From positions 1 to 33,164 of the forward strand of contig JABBAI010000066.1 in assembly GCA_018608045.1 (NCBI GenBank): 33,164 nucleotides of DNA. Reading direction: 5' to 3'. A program made the translations under genes and the position numbers. This document shows, in pieces, positions 8,740 through 17,596 of the stretch (position 1 is the stretch's first letter; each line of letters starts with the position of its first letter). The notes under the pieces were generated by a model. The model saw nothing but the letters and a program-made list of their open reading frames with translations, was not told where the DNA came from and did no database searches. Origin of the DNA: Octadecabacter sp. Lineage in GTDB: Bacteria; Pseudomonadota; Alphaproteobacteria; Rhodobacterales; Rhodobacteraceae.

Positions 8740-9753
8740 TCAGCTGCGGCGGCGGCCGCGACGTGGTGCGCGTGTTGGGCCTGCGCCGTCAGTTCCGTCT
8801 GACGCGGATGAAAAGCCGCCAAGCGCTTCAGCGATTGCTTCGAGGGTTGGCAATGCCCCTTTGGGGCGTGTTTCCAAAGCGTTACGCATCGCGCGCAAAT
8901 GGTCAGGCGTGGTGCCACAACAGCCGCCGATGATCGTGGCACCGCTGTCGCGGGCCAAACAGGCATAATCCGCCATCAGATCAGGCGTGCCGTCATAGTG
9001 AATGTGGCCGTCGACATATTTGGGGATGCCAGCATTGCCTTTGGCGATCATGGGAACATCTGGTCCCGCCGCCTGAAACCCCAGCACGGTGCGCAATAAA
9101 TCAGACGCGCCGACACCGCAGTTTGCGCCAAAGGCCAGTGGGGGATTGGGCAGTTTGCCGACCATTTTAACCATGTCCGCGCTGGTCAGGCCCATCATTG
9201 TGCGCCCGGCGGTGTCAAAGCTCATGGTGCCGCACCACGGCATATCTGCCAAAGCAAAGGCTTCGGCAGCGGCTTTGTATTCTTCGGGGGCAGAAATTGT
9301 TTCGCACCAAAGGACATCCGCGCCGCCCGCTTTAAGGCCTTCAGCCTGTTCGTGGAACATTTCTACAGCGCTTTCATGGGTCAATGATCCCATTGGAACC
9401 ATGATATCGCCGGTCGGCCCGACTGACCCTGCGACCACAACTGTGCGGCCTGATTTATCAACAACTTCGCGTGCGATTTCAGCAGCGACTTTGTTGATTT
9501 CATGCACCTTACCTTCACCGCCGTGAAGTTTCAGGCGCGATGCGTTGCCGCCGAAGGTATTCGTCAAAAACAGGTCGGATCCAGCATCGACTGCGCCTTG
9601 GTAGAGCGCCGTGATACGGTCACGATGTTCGAAATTCCAGAATTCGGGCGCATCACCGGATTGCAGCCCCATGTTGAACAGCGTTGTTCCCGTGGCACCG
9701 TCGGCCAAAAGCCAGTCACGCGACGCGAGAAGGTCTGAAAGAATATTCGTCAT
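8740..9753 (-). CDS. bmt: homocysteine S-methyltransferase / betaine-homocysteine methyltransferase family (MetH N-terminal-like)
   Basis: LLADGATGTTLFNMGL...FLTNTFGGN...GANCGVGASD...IIGGCCGTTPDHL (zinc-binding Cys motifs). Confidence 0.93.
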   Translation of the reverse strand: MTNILSDLLASRDWLLADGATGTTLFNMGLQSGDAPEFWNFEHRDRITALYQGAVDAGSDLFLTNTFGGNASRLKLHGGEGKVHEINKVAAEIAREVVDKSGRTVVVAGSVGPTGDIMVPMGSLTHESAVEMFHEQAEGLKAGGADVLWCETISAPEEYKAAAEAFALADMPWCGTMSFDTAGRTMMGLTSADMVKMVGKLPNPPLAFGANCGVGASDLLRTVLGFQAAGPDVPMIAKGNAGIPKYVDGHIHYDGTPDLMADYACLARDSGATIIGGCCGTTPDHLRAMRNALETRPKGALPTLEAIAEALGGFSSASDGTDGAGPTRAPRRGRRRS

Positions 9754-11542
9754 GATCCGCGTCTCCGATAGGGGATATCAGCGGTTCGCATGGGGCGCGG
9801 CGCTGTGCAAATGAAAAATCCTCATGATGTCGCTGAATGAAATTCGGATCGGGGAGTGGGCCAGGCCAGCGGATGCGGAAGGCGAGGGTAATCATCACCA
9901 TCAAAAGATGGATCGGGCCGCCCGCGCACAGATAGCGGGGGTGCCACTGGGGGGCAAAGCTGGATTTGAACCGCTTCAAACCTGCACATCGCGCTGTGAT
10001 CTTTGCACCAAACGGGAAGTTGCGCGGCGGCGTCGCCACACTGGCAAGCGAAAGGGTTTGCACGCCAGTATCCCGTGCGCTGTGGATCGCGGCCTGCACC
10101 AAGGCGTGCATCGTGCCCTTGGGGATGTTGGCCGTGTGCCGCATTGGATCAAGCGTCCAAACGGGGCCCGTATGAAAGCTGGCAAAGGCGACGGGTGTGT
10201 CTTGATCGAAGGCCGCGAATACGCGCTGTTGGCGCAGATAAGTCGGGCAAAACCGCCCCATGGAATGCCCTTTTTCACCGCCGTGGGATGCTGCCCATTG
10301 CGTAGCAACGGGGCGCAGGATTTCCGGATCGGTCACCTCGCGGAGGGTAATGTTTGAGCGTTCAAAGGCCGCCAAGGCGCGACGCAACTGGCGTGTGTCG
10401 GGGCGGTTGGTGGACCACTGTTGCGGGAAGATAAGGGCATCTTGGGCGCATCTGATCACCGACCATCCCGCTGTGCGCGCGGCGATGGCTTGTTTCGCGC
10501 TGCATTTATAAAGGGCCTTGAGGTCTGTTTGGCGGCGTAGATCTTCGAGCGTCATGGCGTCGGGCAAATCCCCTAGGATCGCGCCGTTGCGCCAACAGGG
10601 CAGGGTCAGCATGTTACCTTTTGAGTGGGCGAAAGGGATCGCTGATTGAAATACCAACGCGGCCTCGGGATGGTTGGGTGCCTGTGCGCGCAACAGGGGA
10701 CGGGTGTGCCAAAGCCCCAACAATGCCACAGCGGTGGGAATTGCGTAATATATCACGCGAAACGCCAACACGGCGGCCATGGCTTGTGCATCTGTTGTCG
10801 CCCCCAAAAGGGCAAGTAGCGTCAAATCGAACGCGCCAATTCCGCTTGGCGCATTGGATAAAAGGCCAGCACCCAAGGCAATAAGGTATGCCGTGAATAG
10901 CAGGTGAAACGACACAGCGTCAGGCCACAACAGCCACAGGGCAAGCGCGGCAAACAATGTGTCCGCGCCCGTCGCGATGAGTAGGGCCAGCAGCGTCCGC
11001 GCGCCAACTGCGCGAGGAATCCAGCCCCGACGATGGGCGATGCGCGCGATTGCCATAAGCCCGATCAGCGCGCCCGCCCCAATCCACAAGAGGGTATTGG
11101 ATTGCGATACCAGACCTAAAAATTGCACAACGAGCGCCGTGATCGCTGCGAGGGCTGCAAGGAATGACAGACTGACCAGAACCGACAGTCGTAAAATGGC
11201 GGAGGGCATCATGTCTGACAGGCAACGCCACCGCACCAATGCGCTCGTGAGGGTGCCAAACCCCAATGTCTGTGACACGGCGATCGCTTTCATGCCTGCC
11301 GCGCGTGCAATGGATGGGGATTGGCCGGTCCCGAGTGCTGAATGAACCAGCAAATCATAGGTACCGATCGCGCGAAAACTCAGGGCTGTGCAGATCAACG
11401 CGCCGCCCCATTGCCAGAAGGTTAACCGAGAGAGGGCGTCAAGAACTTCGACCCCGTTAAACGTGGCGATATGGCGCAAAAATAACGTGCCAAAAACAAG
11501 CAATGCAACGATGGGCACCCATTGCAGCAAGGATCCTGACAC
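9716..11542 (-). CDS. MprF-like protein: lysylphosphatidylglycerol synthase-type TM domain plus DUF2156 domain
   Basis: Multi-TM N-terminal half (SNAPSGIGAFDLTLLALLG) and cytosolic C-terminal GNAT-like half; 3' end overlaps bmt by 38 nt. Confidence 0.82.
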   Translation of the reverse strand: MSGSLLQWVPIVALLVFGTLFLRHIATFNGVEVLDALSRLTFWQWGGALICTALSFRAIGTYDLLVHSALGTGQSPSIARAAGMKAIAVSQTLGFGTLTSALVRWRCLSDMMPSAILRLSVLVSLSFLAALAAITALVVQFLGLVSQSNTLLWIGAGALIGLMAIARIAHRRGWIPRAVGARTLLALLIATGADTLFAALALWLLWPDAVSFHLLFTAYLIALGAGLLSNAPSGIGAFDLTLLALLGATTDAQAMAAVLAFRVIYYAIPTAVALLGLWHTRPLLRAQAPNHPEAALVFQSAIPFAHSKGNMLTLPCWRNGAILGDLPDAMTLEDLRRQTDLKALYKCSAKQAIAARTAGWSVIRCAQDALIFPQQWSTNRPDTRQLRRALAAFERSNITLREVTDPEILRPVATQWAASHGGEKGHSMGRFCPTYLRQQRVFAAFDQDTPVAFASFHTGPVWTLDPMRHTANIPKGTMHALVQAAIHSARDTGVQTLSLASVATPPRNFPFGAKITARCAGLKRFKSSFAPQWHPRYLCAGGPIHLLMVMITLAFRIRWPGPLPDPNFIQRHHEDFSFAQRRAPCEPLISPIGDADHDEYSFRPSRVA

Positions 11543-11640
11543 GCCAGCCCCCTTGGGGCACTGTCTGTGGTTTGATTTTGATCATTCACACGCCCCCATC
11601 ACCGCCGTCCCCAATGTCGAACTTAGGGCGAAAGAGATTG

Positions 11641-11681
11641 TGTAAAAGTAAAGGCCAAGACGTTTTTCACATCTTGGCCTT
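11641..11681 (-). terminator. intrinsic terminator downstream of the DUF1476 gene
   Basis: On minus strand AAGGCCAAGA-TGTGAAAAACG-TCTTGGCCTT then TACTTTTACA; perfect 10-bp stem. Confidence 0.65.
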
Positions 11682-11735
11682 CTATATGTCCATAAATCTG
11701 GTGCGGACTTAGATCAAATCCGTCCTAAAGGTGCT

Positions 11736-12044
11736 TTAGGCTTCGTCCATCAGCTGGGCTTTGGCCTGCACCATACATTCGGCCATTTTCGCGCGGATCG
11801 TGGCCTCGTCTGCGAGGTCGCCGAGGTCACCAGACAGTTTGCGGTAAACGTCCTCATGGCCGGCTTCTTCAAAATCAGCCTTGATGACTTCTTTTGCGTA
11901 GGCGGCGGGGTCGTCTTTGCCCATCAGTTCAGCGGCCCAGAGGCCCACAAGCTTGTTGCGGCGTGCTTCTGCCTTGAATTGCATTTCTGCGTCGTGGGCG
12001 AATTTGTTTTCGAATGCGTTTTCGCGATCATCAAAACCGGACAT
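11736..12044 (-). CDS. DUF1476 domain-containing protein (ATPase inhibitor zeta-type)
   Basis: MSGFDDRENAFENKFAHDAEMQFKAEARRNKLVGLWAAELMG; start trimmed from the longer ORF. Confidence 0.93.
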   Translation of the reverse strand: MSGFDDRENAFENKFAHDAEMQFKAEARRNKLVGLWAAELMGKDDPAAYAKEVIKADFEEAGHEDVYRKLSGDLGDLADEATIRAKMAECMVQAKAQLMDEA

Positions 12045-12183
12045 TGGTGGCTCCCTTTGTTGTTCGTACCAGATATGCCCACCAGAGCGCTTGCCCGCAA
12101 GGGGGGCTTGGCTTATGACGCGACATATAGGGCTGTTCTGCCCTCTTTGACGCCCAAAGAGACAGGCCCGAGCGAGGAACAAA

Positions 12184-12945
12184 ATGGCACGTCGTAAACT
12201 GGTCTATGAAGGCAAAGCGAAAATCCTGTACGAAGGTCCAGAGCCTGGGACGCTTGTGCAATATTTCAAGGACGACGCCACTGCGTTCAACGCCGAAAAG
12301 AAGGCGGTCATTGACGGCAAAGGCGTGTTGAACAACCGCCTGAGCGAGTTTTTTATGACCGGTCTGGCCCGTATTGGTGTGCCGACCCACTTTATCCGTC
12401 GCCTCAATATGCGCGAACAGCTGATCCGTCAGGTCGAAATCATTCCGCTAGAAGTGATCGTGCGCAACTTTGCCGCCGGGTCCATGGCCAAGCGTTTGGG
12501 CATGGAAGAGGGCACGCCGCTGCCACGCCCGATTGTTGAATTTTCCTACAAAGATGATTCCTTGGGCGACCCTTTGGTGCCCGAAGAATACATCATCGCC
12601 TTTGGTTGGGCGACGCAGCAAGACCTTGACGATATGATCGCGCTGGCCCTGCGGGTGAATGATTTTATGGCCGGTGTGATGCACGGTGTCGGGATCAAGC
12701 TGGTTGATTTCAAGATTGAGATTGGCCGCGTTTGGGACAACGATTTCATGCGCCTTGTTGTTGCGGATGAAATTTCGCCCGACAGCTGCCGTTTGTGGGA
12801 CATTGAAACGGGCCGCAAGCTCGACAAAGATGTGTTCCGTCAGGATTTGGGTGATTTGGCGGATGCTTACACCGAAGTTGCGACGCGTCTTGGCGTAATG
12901 CCCAAGAATGCCACGAACATCACCAAGCCCACATTGATTAACTGA
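12184..12945 (+). CDS. purC: phosphoribosylaminoimidazolesuccinocarboxamide synthase
   Basis: [29 protein letters not shown]...[19 protein letters not shown]...[10 protein letters not shown]. Confidence 0.97.
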   Translation: MARRKLVYEGKAKILYEGPEPGTLVQYFKDDATAFNAEKKAVIDGKGVLNNRLSEFFMTGLARIGVPTHFIRRLNMREQLIRQVEIIPLEVIVRNFAAGSMAKRLGMEEGTPLPRPIVEFSYKDDSLGDPLVPEEYIIAFGWATQQDLDDMIALALRVNDFMAGVMHGVGIKLVDFKIEIGRVWDNDFMRLVVADEISPDSCRLWDIETGRKLDKDVFRQDLGDLADAYTEVATRLGVMPKNATNITKPTLIN

Positions 12946-12965
12946 GACAGATAAGGACCAAGCCG

Positions 12966-13196
12966 ATGAAAGCCCGCGTACATGTGATGTTGAAAGACGG
13001 TGTTTTGGACCCGCAAGGGGCGGCCGTAAAGCACGCGCTTGGCGCACTTGGTTTTGACGGTGTTGACGGTGTTCGCCAAGGCAAAGTGATCGAGCTTGAT
13101 CTCGCGGACGGCGCCACGGAGGCCCAAGTCGGTGAGATGTGTGAAAAACTTCTCGCGAATACAGTGATTGAAAGCTACCGGATCGAAGTCCTGTGA
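12966..13196 (+). CDS. purS: phosphoribosylformylglycinamidine synthase subunit PurS
   Basis: [30 protein letters not shown]...[18 protein letters not shown]. Confidence 0.96.
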   Translation: MKARVHVMLKDGVLDPQGAAVKHALGALGFDGVDGVRQGKVIELDLADGATEAQVGEMCEKLLANTVIESYRIEVL

Positions 13197-13861
13197 AGGC
13201 CGTTGTCGTACAGTTTCCCGGATCGAACTGTGATCGGGATATGGCCGTTGCGCTGGAAAAATCCGGGGCGGATGTCACGATTGTTTGGCACAAAGATGCA
13301 GCCCTTCCATCGGGCGTAGACCTCGTGGCGATCCCGGGCGGATTTTCCTTTGGGGATTACCTGCGGTGCGGCGCAATTGCTGCCAATTCCCCGATTTGTA
13401 ACGCCGTAGTCGATCACGCGAATGCGGGTGGATACGTGCTAGGTGTTTGTAATGGCTTTCAAATTCTGACCGAAACAGGGCTTTTGCCCGGTGCATTGTT
13501 GCGCAATGCCGGTTTGAAATACATCTGCCGCACGGTCGGATTGAAGATTGAGACTTCTAATTCTGCGTACACCGAAGGGTATAACGCGGGCAGCGAAATC
13601 GGCGTTCCGATTGCGCACCATGACGGCAATTACTTCGCGGATGATGCGACCATTGCCGCGCTGCAGGGCGAAGGCCGCGTCGCTTTCACATACACCGACA
13701 ACCCGAACGGGTCGCGCGGTGATATCGCAGGTATTCTGTCAGAAAATCGCCGTGTGTTGGGGATGATGCCCCACCCCGAACGCGCCTTTGAAGACGCGCA
13801 TGGAAACACCGACGGTCAGCGGCTTTTTGCTGGTTTGATGGCCCAGCTTGCCTCTGCCTGA
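13193..13861 (+). CDS. purQ: phosphoribosylformylglycinamidine synthase subunit PurQ
   Basis: GTG start overlapping purS stop; [31 protein letters not shown] (class I glutamine amidotransferase). Confidence 0.96.
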   Translation: MKAVVVQFPGSNCDRDMAVALEKSGADVTIVWHKDAALPSGVDLVAIPGGFSFGDYLRCGAIAANSPICNAVVDHANAGGYVLGVCNGFQILTETGLLPGALLRNAGLKYICRTVGLKIETSNSAYTEGYNAGSEIGVPIAHHDGNYFADDATIAALQGEGRVAFTYTDNPNGSRGDIAGILSENRRVLGMMPHPERAFEDAHGNTDGQRLFAGLMAQLASA

Positions 13862-13928
13862 CCCATTTGATGGACGGATGCGGGGGGCGTGGTTAAGGTT
13901 ATGCCATGCGCTGGGGAAGTTTGTGAAA

Positions 13929-15659
13929 ATGCGCCGGTTATCTCCGGTTTGGGTGACGCGCCTTCTGGTTGGGGCGCTTGTAGCTGTGGCGTGCGTCGTC
14001 ATTTACATCTCAAACTCATTGTTGACGGAACGCTTTACGGAACGCACACGCGGCGCGGCCGAAGTGCGTTTGGCGCTGTATTCTGCCAATCTTCTCAGTG
14101 AGTTACAGAGAAATTCCATTGTGCCGCAACTCCTGGCCCGTGACCCCGCCCTTATCGGTGCGTTGAATTCAGGGGATTACACCCAATCCACCGCGCGCCT
14201 TTTGTCGTTTGTGGATGAAATCGGCGCGGCATCGCTGGTGTTGATGGATACGGATGGGCGGATCGTTGCGGCAACGAACCGCGAAAGATTGGGCCAAAAC
14301 CAACGGACCCAACAGTCTTTTGTTGATGCGCTGCGATCAAACATCACGACCTTTACTGTGGATGAGCGCGAAGAAGGCGGTTTTAACTTCACCTATTCGC
14401 GCCGCGTCGAAGACAATGGCCAAACCATCGGTGTCGTGTCTGTCGGCGTTGATCTGGCAAAGCTTGAACGGTCTTGGGCTGGCATTTCGGATGCGGTTAT
14501 GGTGCTGGATTCATTAGGGAATGCAATTTTGGCGACGGAACCGCGCTGGCGGGGCCGCAGCGAAGAGGAGGCGTTGACGCTGCTTGATCCGCAAGTCGCA
14601 ATTGATCGTGCGCTGCGGGGAACGCCGGATTGGTCCGCATTGCCGATTGATGTCTACCTGCGCGGCGACGGCGTGATGCGCCAAGAGGTGCGCGTGCCGT
14701 TTCAGGGGTGGCGGGTTGTCAGTTTCACAACCTTCCAATCCGTGCGCGAACGGGTCAACGCGATCCTTGCACTTGAAATTATGGGATTCGCGATCCTGTT
14801 GGCGGGTCTGTTCTGGTTCTTGTCGCGGCGATCAAACCTTGCCGCGCGCATGTTTCAACTTGAAACGGCGGAGTTGCGCCAACTGAACCGCCGCCTACAG
14901 CAGGAAATCGCCGAGCGTAAGAAGGTCGAAAAGGACCTCGAAGTGGCCGAACAAACGGTGGCGCAGACGTCAAAACTCGCCGCTTTGGGGGAGATGTCGG
15001 CAGCCGTTTCCCACGAGCTGAACCAACCGCTTGCGGCGATGAAAACCTATCTTGCCGGCGCGCGTCTTTTGATCAGTCGTGAACGCCCCGATGAGGCGGT
15101 CGTTGCGGTGGGGCGGATCGACAGTTTGATTGACCGGATGGGGGCGATCACCAAGCAATTGAAATCCTATGCGCGCAAAGGGTCTGATCGTCTTGAACCC
15201 GTTGATGTTAAGGACGCGCTGCAATCGTCCCTGTCGATGATGGAACCCCAATTGCGCCAGCGACAAGTCGCGATCACAAGAACATTGCCCGATGAACCCG
15301 TGATGATTTACGCGGACCGGATGCGTCTGGAACAGGTCATCGTGAACCTGCTGCGCAACGCGCTGGACGCCACCAAAATGTCACCTGATCCAAACATTGA
15401 AATACTGCTGGCTCAAGGGGATGTCGTACGCCTGTCGGTGCGTGACAACGGCAGCGGTATTGAAGACCTCGATGAACTGTTTGAACCGTTCTACACCACC
15501 AAAGCGCCCGGTGACGGCACAGGGCTTGGCCTTGCTATCTCATCGGGGATCGTGAACGACTTCGGAGGACGCCTCACTGCGCGCAATGCGATTAAGGGTG
15601 GGGCTGTATTTGAGGTAGAACTGCCTATCTTAGGCACAGAAATAGAAGCAGCGGAGTAA
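13929..15659 (+). CDS. sensor histidine kinase, DctB-like
   Basis: Two TM segments with periplasmic domain; SHELNQPLAAMKTY H-box, NLLRNALDA N-box, DNGSGI and GTGLGLAIS G-boxes. Confidence 0.9.
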   Translation: MRRLSPVWVTRLLVGALVAVACVVIYISNSLLTERFTERTRGAAEVRLALYSANLLSELQRNSIVPQLLARDPALIGALNSGDYTQSTARLLSFVDEIGAASLVLMDTDGRIVAATNRERLGQNQRTQQSFVDALRSNITTFTVDEREEGGFNFTYSRRVEDNGQTIGVVSVGVDLAKLERSWAGISDAVMVLDSLGNAILATEPRWRGRSEEEALTLLDPQVAIDRALRGTPDWSALPIDVYLRGDGVMRQEVRVPFQGWRVVSFTTFQSVRERVNAILALEIMGFAILLAGLFWFLSRRSNLAARMFQLETAELRQLNRRLQQEIAERKKVEKDLEVAEQTVAQTSKLAALGEMSAAVSHELNQPLAAMKTYLAGARLLISRERPDEAVVAVGRIDSLIDRMGAITKQLKSYARKGSDRLEPVDVKDALQSSLSMMEPQLRQRQVAITRTLPDEPVMIYADRMRLEQVIVNLLRNALDATKMSPDPNIEILLAQGDVVRLSVRDNGSGIEDLDELFEPFYTTKAPGDGTGLGLAISSGIVNDFGGRLTARNAIKGGAVFEVELPILGTEIEAAE

Positions 15660-15665
15660 ATCCCT

Positions 15666-17000
15666 ATGGCCCAAGCCATGAAAATCGCGATCGTTGATGA
15701 TGAACAAGACATGCGCCAGTCCATTTCGCAGTGGCTTGCGTTGTCTGGATACGACACCGAAACCTATCCCAGTGCGGAAGACGCGCTAAAGGGCATTGGT
15801 ACCGATTACCCTGGTTTCGTGGTCAGCGACATCAAGATGCCGGGCATGGACGGGATGCAGTTTCTCAAGAAGCTCAAGGGCGTCGACAGCTCCCTTCCTG
15901 TTATAATGATCACGGGCCACGGTGATGTGCCAATGGCCGTTGAAGCGATGCGCATCGGCGCGTTCGATTTTCTTGAAAAGCCGTTCAACCCCGACCGCAT
16001 GACCGAATTGGCCAAAAAGGCCACGATTGCGCGGCGCCTGACGCTGGATAACCGTGAATTGCGCCGCGAGTTGAGCGATGGCGGGGCGCTGATGAAAAAG
16101 CTGATCGGCGCGTCCCCCGTGATGGAGCGTTTGAAGGAAGATATCCTCGACCTTGGTCAAGCCGATGGTCATGTGCTGATCGAAGGCGAAACAGGCACGG
16201 GTAAAACCCTTGTGGCGCACGCGCTGCATGCTGTTGGTGCGCGTGCCAGCAAGAAGTTCGTTTTGATTTCATGTGCGGCCTATGAAGACGAGGCCTTGGC
16301 CAGACGCCTGTTCGGTCCCGCAGGGCAGGATGACCCGATCCCCGCGATCGAAGAAGCGCGCGGCGGTACATTGGTGCTTGAGGATGTTGAGGCCTTGTCA
16401 GAGACCAACCAAGCGCGGCTGCTGACAGCGATCAACGAACAGGGTACGCCCGCAGAAACTCGCATTGTCGCGATCTGCAACTTGCAGGACGAAGGCAAAA
16501 CCTGCGAAAGCGTGCTGCGCAACGATCTGTTTTATCGCCTTGCGGCGTTGCGGATTACGGTGCCGCCCTTGCGTGCGCGCGGCGAAGATATTCTGACGTT
16601 GTTTACTCGTCTGGGCGAAGGATTTGCAGACGAATACGGCTGCGATGCCCCCGAAGTCAGCGCGCAAGAAGCCGCGCAATTGCTGCAAGCGCCTTGGCCC
16701 GGCAACGTGCGCCAGCTTTATAATGTGGCTGAACGGGCAGTGCTCCAAAACCGTCGCGGCACGGGGACCATCGCGTCGCTGTTGATGGCCGATGACGACG
16801 AAAGTCAGCCCGCGATCACAACTGAGGGCAAACCGCTTAAGGAATTCGTGGAAGCGTTTGAACGCATGTTGATCGACAACACCATGCGCCGCCATAAGGG
16901 CAGCATCGTGAATGTCATGGAAGAACTTTGCCTGCCGCGCCGCACCCTGAACGAGAAGATGGCGAAATACAGTCTGCATCGGTCCGACTATTTAGGTTAA
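15666..17000 (+). CDS. DctD-like response regulator with AAA+ and Fis-type HTH, lacking GAFTGA
   Basis: Receiver (IVDDEQDM, VSDIKMPGMDG), Walker A GETGTGKT, FISCAAYEDEALARRLFGPAGQDDPIPAIEEARGGTLVLEDVE without GAFTGA, C-terminal HTH. Confidence 0.9.
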   Translation: MAQAMKIAIVDDEQDMRQSISQWLALSGYDTETYPSAEDALKGIGTDYPGFVVSDIKMPGMDGMQFLKKLKGVDSSLPVIMITGHGDVPMAVEAMRIGAFDFLEKPFNPDRMTELAKKATIARRLTLDNRELRRELSDGGALMKKLIGASPVMERLKEDILDLGQADGHVLIEGETGTGKTLVAHALHAVGARASKKFVLISCAAYEDEALARRLFGPAGQDDPIPAIEEARGGTLVLEDVEALSETNQARLLTAINEQGTPAETRIVAICNLQDEGKTCESVLRNDLFYRLAALRITVPPLRARGEDILTLFTRLGEGFADEYGCDAPEVSAQEAAQLLQAPWPGNVRQLYNVAERAVLQNRRGTGTIASLLMADDDESQPAITTEGKPLKEFVEAFERMLIDNTMRRHKGSIVNVMEELCLPRRTLNEKMAKYSLHRSDYLG

Positions 17001-17121
17001 TACTGGCCGGCCGCGATAGCGCCTAAGCACACTAACGAGCGAGATGATCGGTCGTCCTAGGGTCAGGTTTTTAGGGCAGTAGACACGTTTGTCACTTTGG
17101 GCTCAGGTCAGATTTGTGTAA

Positions 17122-17145
17122 TTCACACCGCAACCACGGTGCGAA
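17122..17145. promoter_or_regulatory. 9-bp inverted repeat (one mismatch) TTCACACCG-CAACCA-CGGTGCGAA
   Basis: Between dctD-like gene and rne; operator or leader hairpin. Confidence 0.35.
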
Positions 17146-17315
17146 CGGGGCTGAAACAGAAAGATTTGCCGAATTTCTGGCGATGTCGGTGCATCTAGAT
17201 CAGTTTCAGATTGTAAAGTGACCCCATTCCACCCTATGTATGAACTACGGGCGGTTGCCATGACGCTATGCGCAAAATCCCGGTGAGTTTTTCTGTTTCA
17301 GGTTTGAGTGACGGT

Positions 17316-17391
17316 TCCGTCATCCCCTAAACAGACCGAAAGAATGTGGTTCCTTTATGGAACCAGATGAATAGCCCACGGTGATGACGGA
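17316..17391 (+). other. nested stem-loop element in the rne upstream region
   Basis: Outer 9-bp stem TCCGTCATC (17316-17324)/GATGACGGA (17383-17391) enclosing 7-bp hairpin TGGTTCC-TTTAT-GGAACCA (17347-17365). Confidence 0.5.
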
Positions 17392-17420
17392 CAATCAGAT
17401 CGCTGAGGGCCTTGAACGGG

Positions 17421-17435
17421 CTGCTTTTTAAGCAG
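17421..17435 (+). other. hairpin CTGCTT-TTT-AAGCAG in rne leader
   Basis: Perfect 6-bp stem. Confidence 0.4.
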
Positions 17436-17552
17436 TCGGAGACCAACGCGATGATCCGCGCGACATTAAATAGCGAGAGAGCAGGGGGCCTTTATGCCTT
17501 CGCATCCGCTGTCGGCGCAATCGCCTTAATTGGACATGAACAATCGGCTGTG

Positions 17553-17574
17553 GCCCCTTCGGGGGGTGCTAACC
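17553..17574 (+). promoter_or_regulatory. CCCC-TTCG-GGGG tetraloop hairpin with competing GGGT-GCTA-ACCC stem just upstream of rne start
   Basis: CCCC 17553-17556, GGGG 17561-17564; overlapping GGGT 17563-17566/ACCC 17571-17574. Confidence 0.4.
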
Positions 17575-17596
17575 CGTTGTCATGCAACAGGAATCA

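Noticed and set aside
12448-13293. 281-aa minus-strand ORF
   Set aside because: Antisense to purC/purS/purQ, which have clear family motifs; high-GC spurious ORF.
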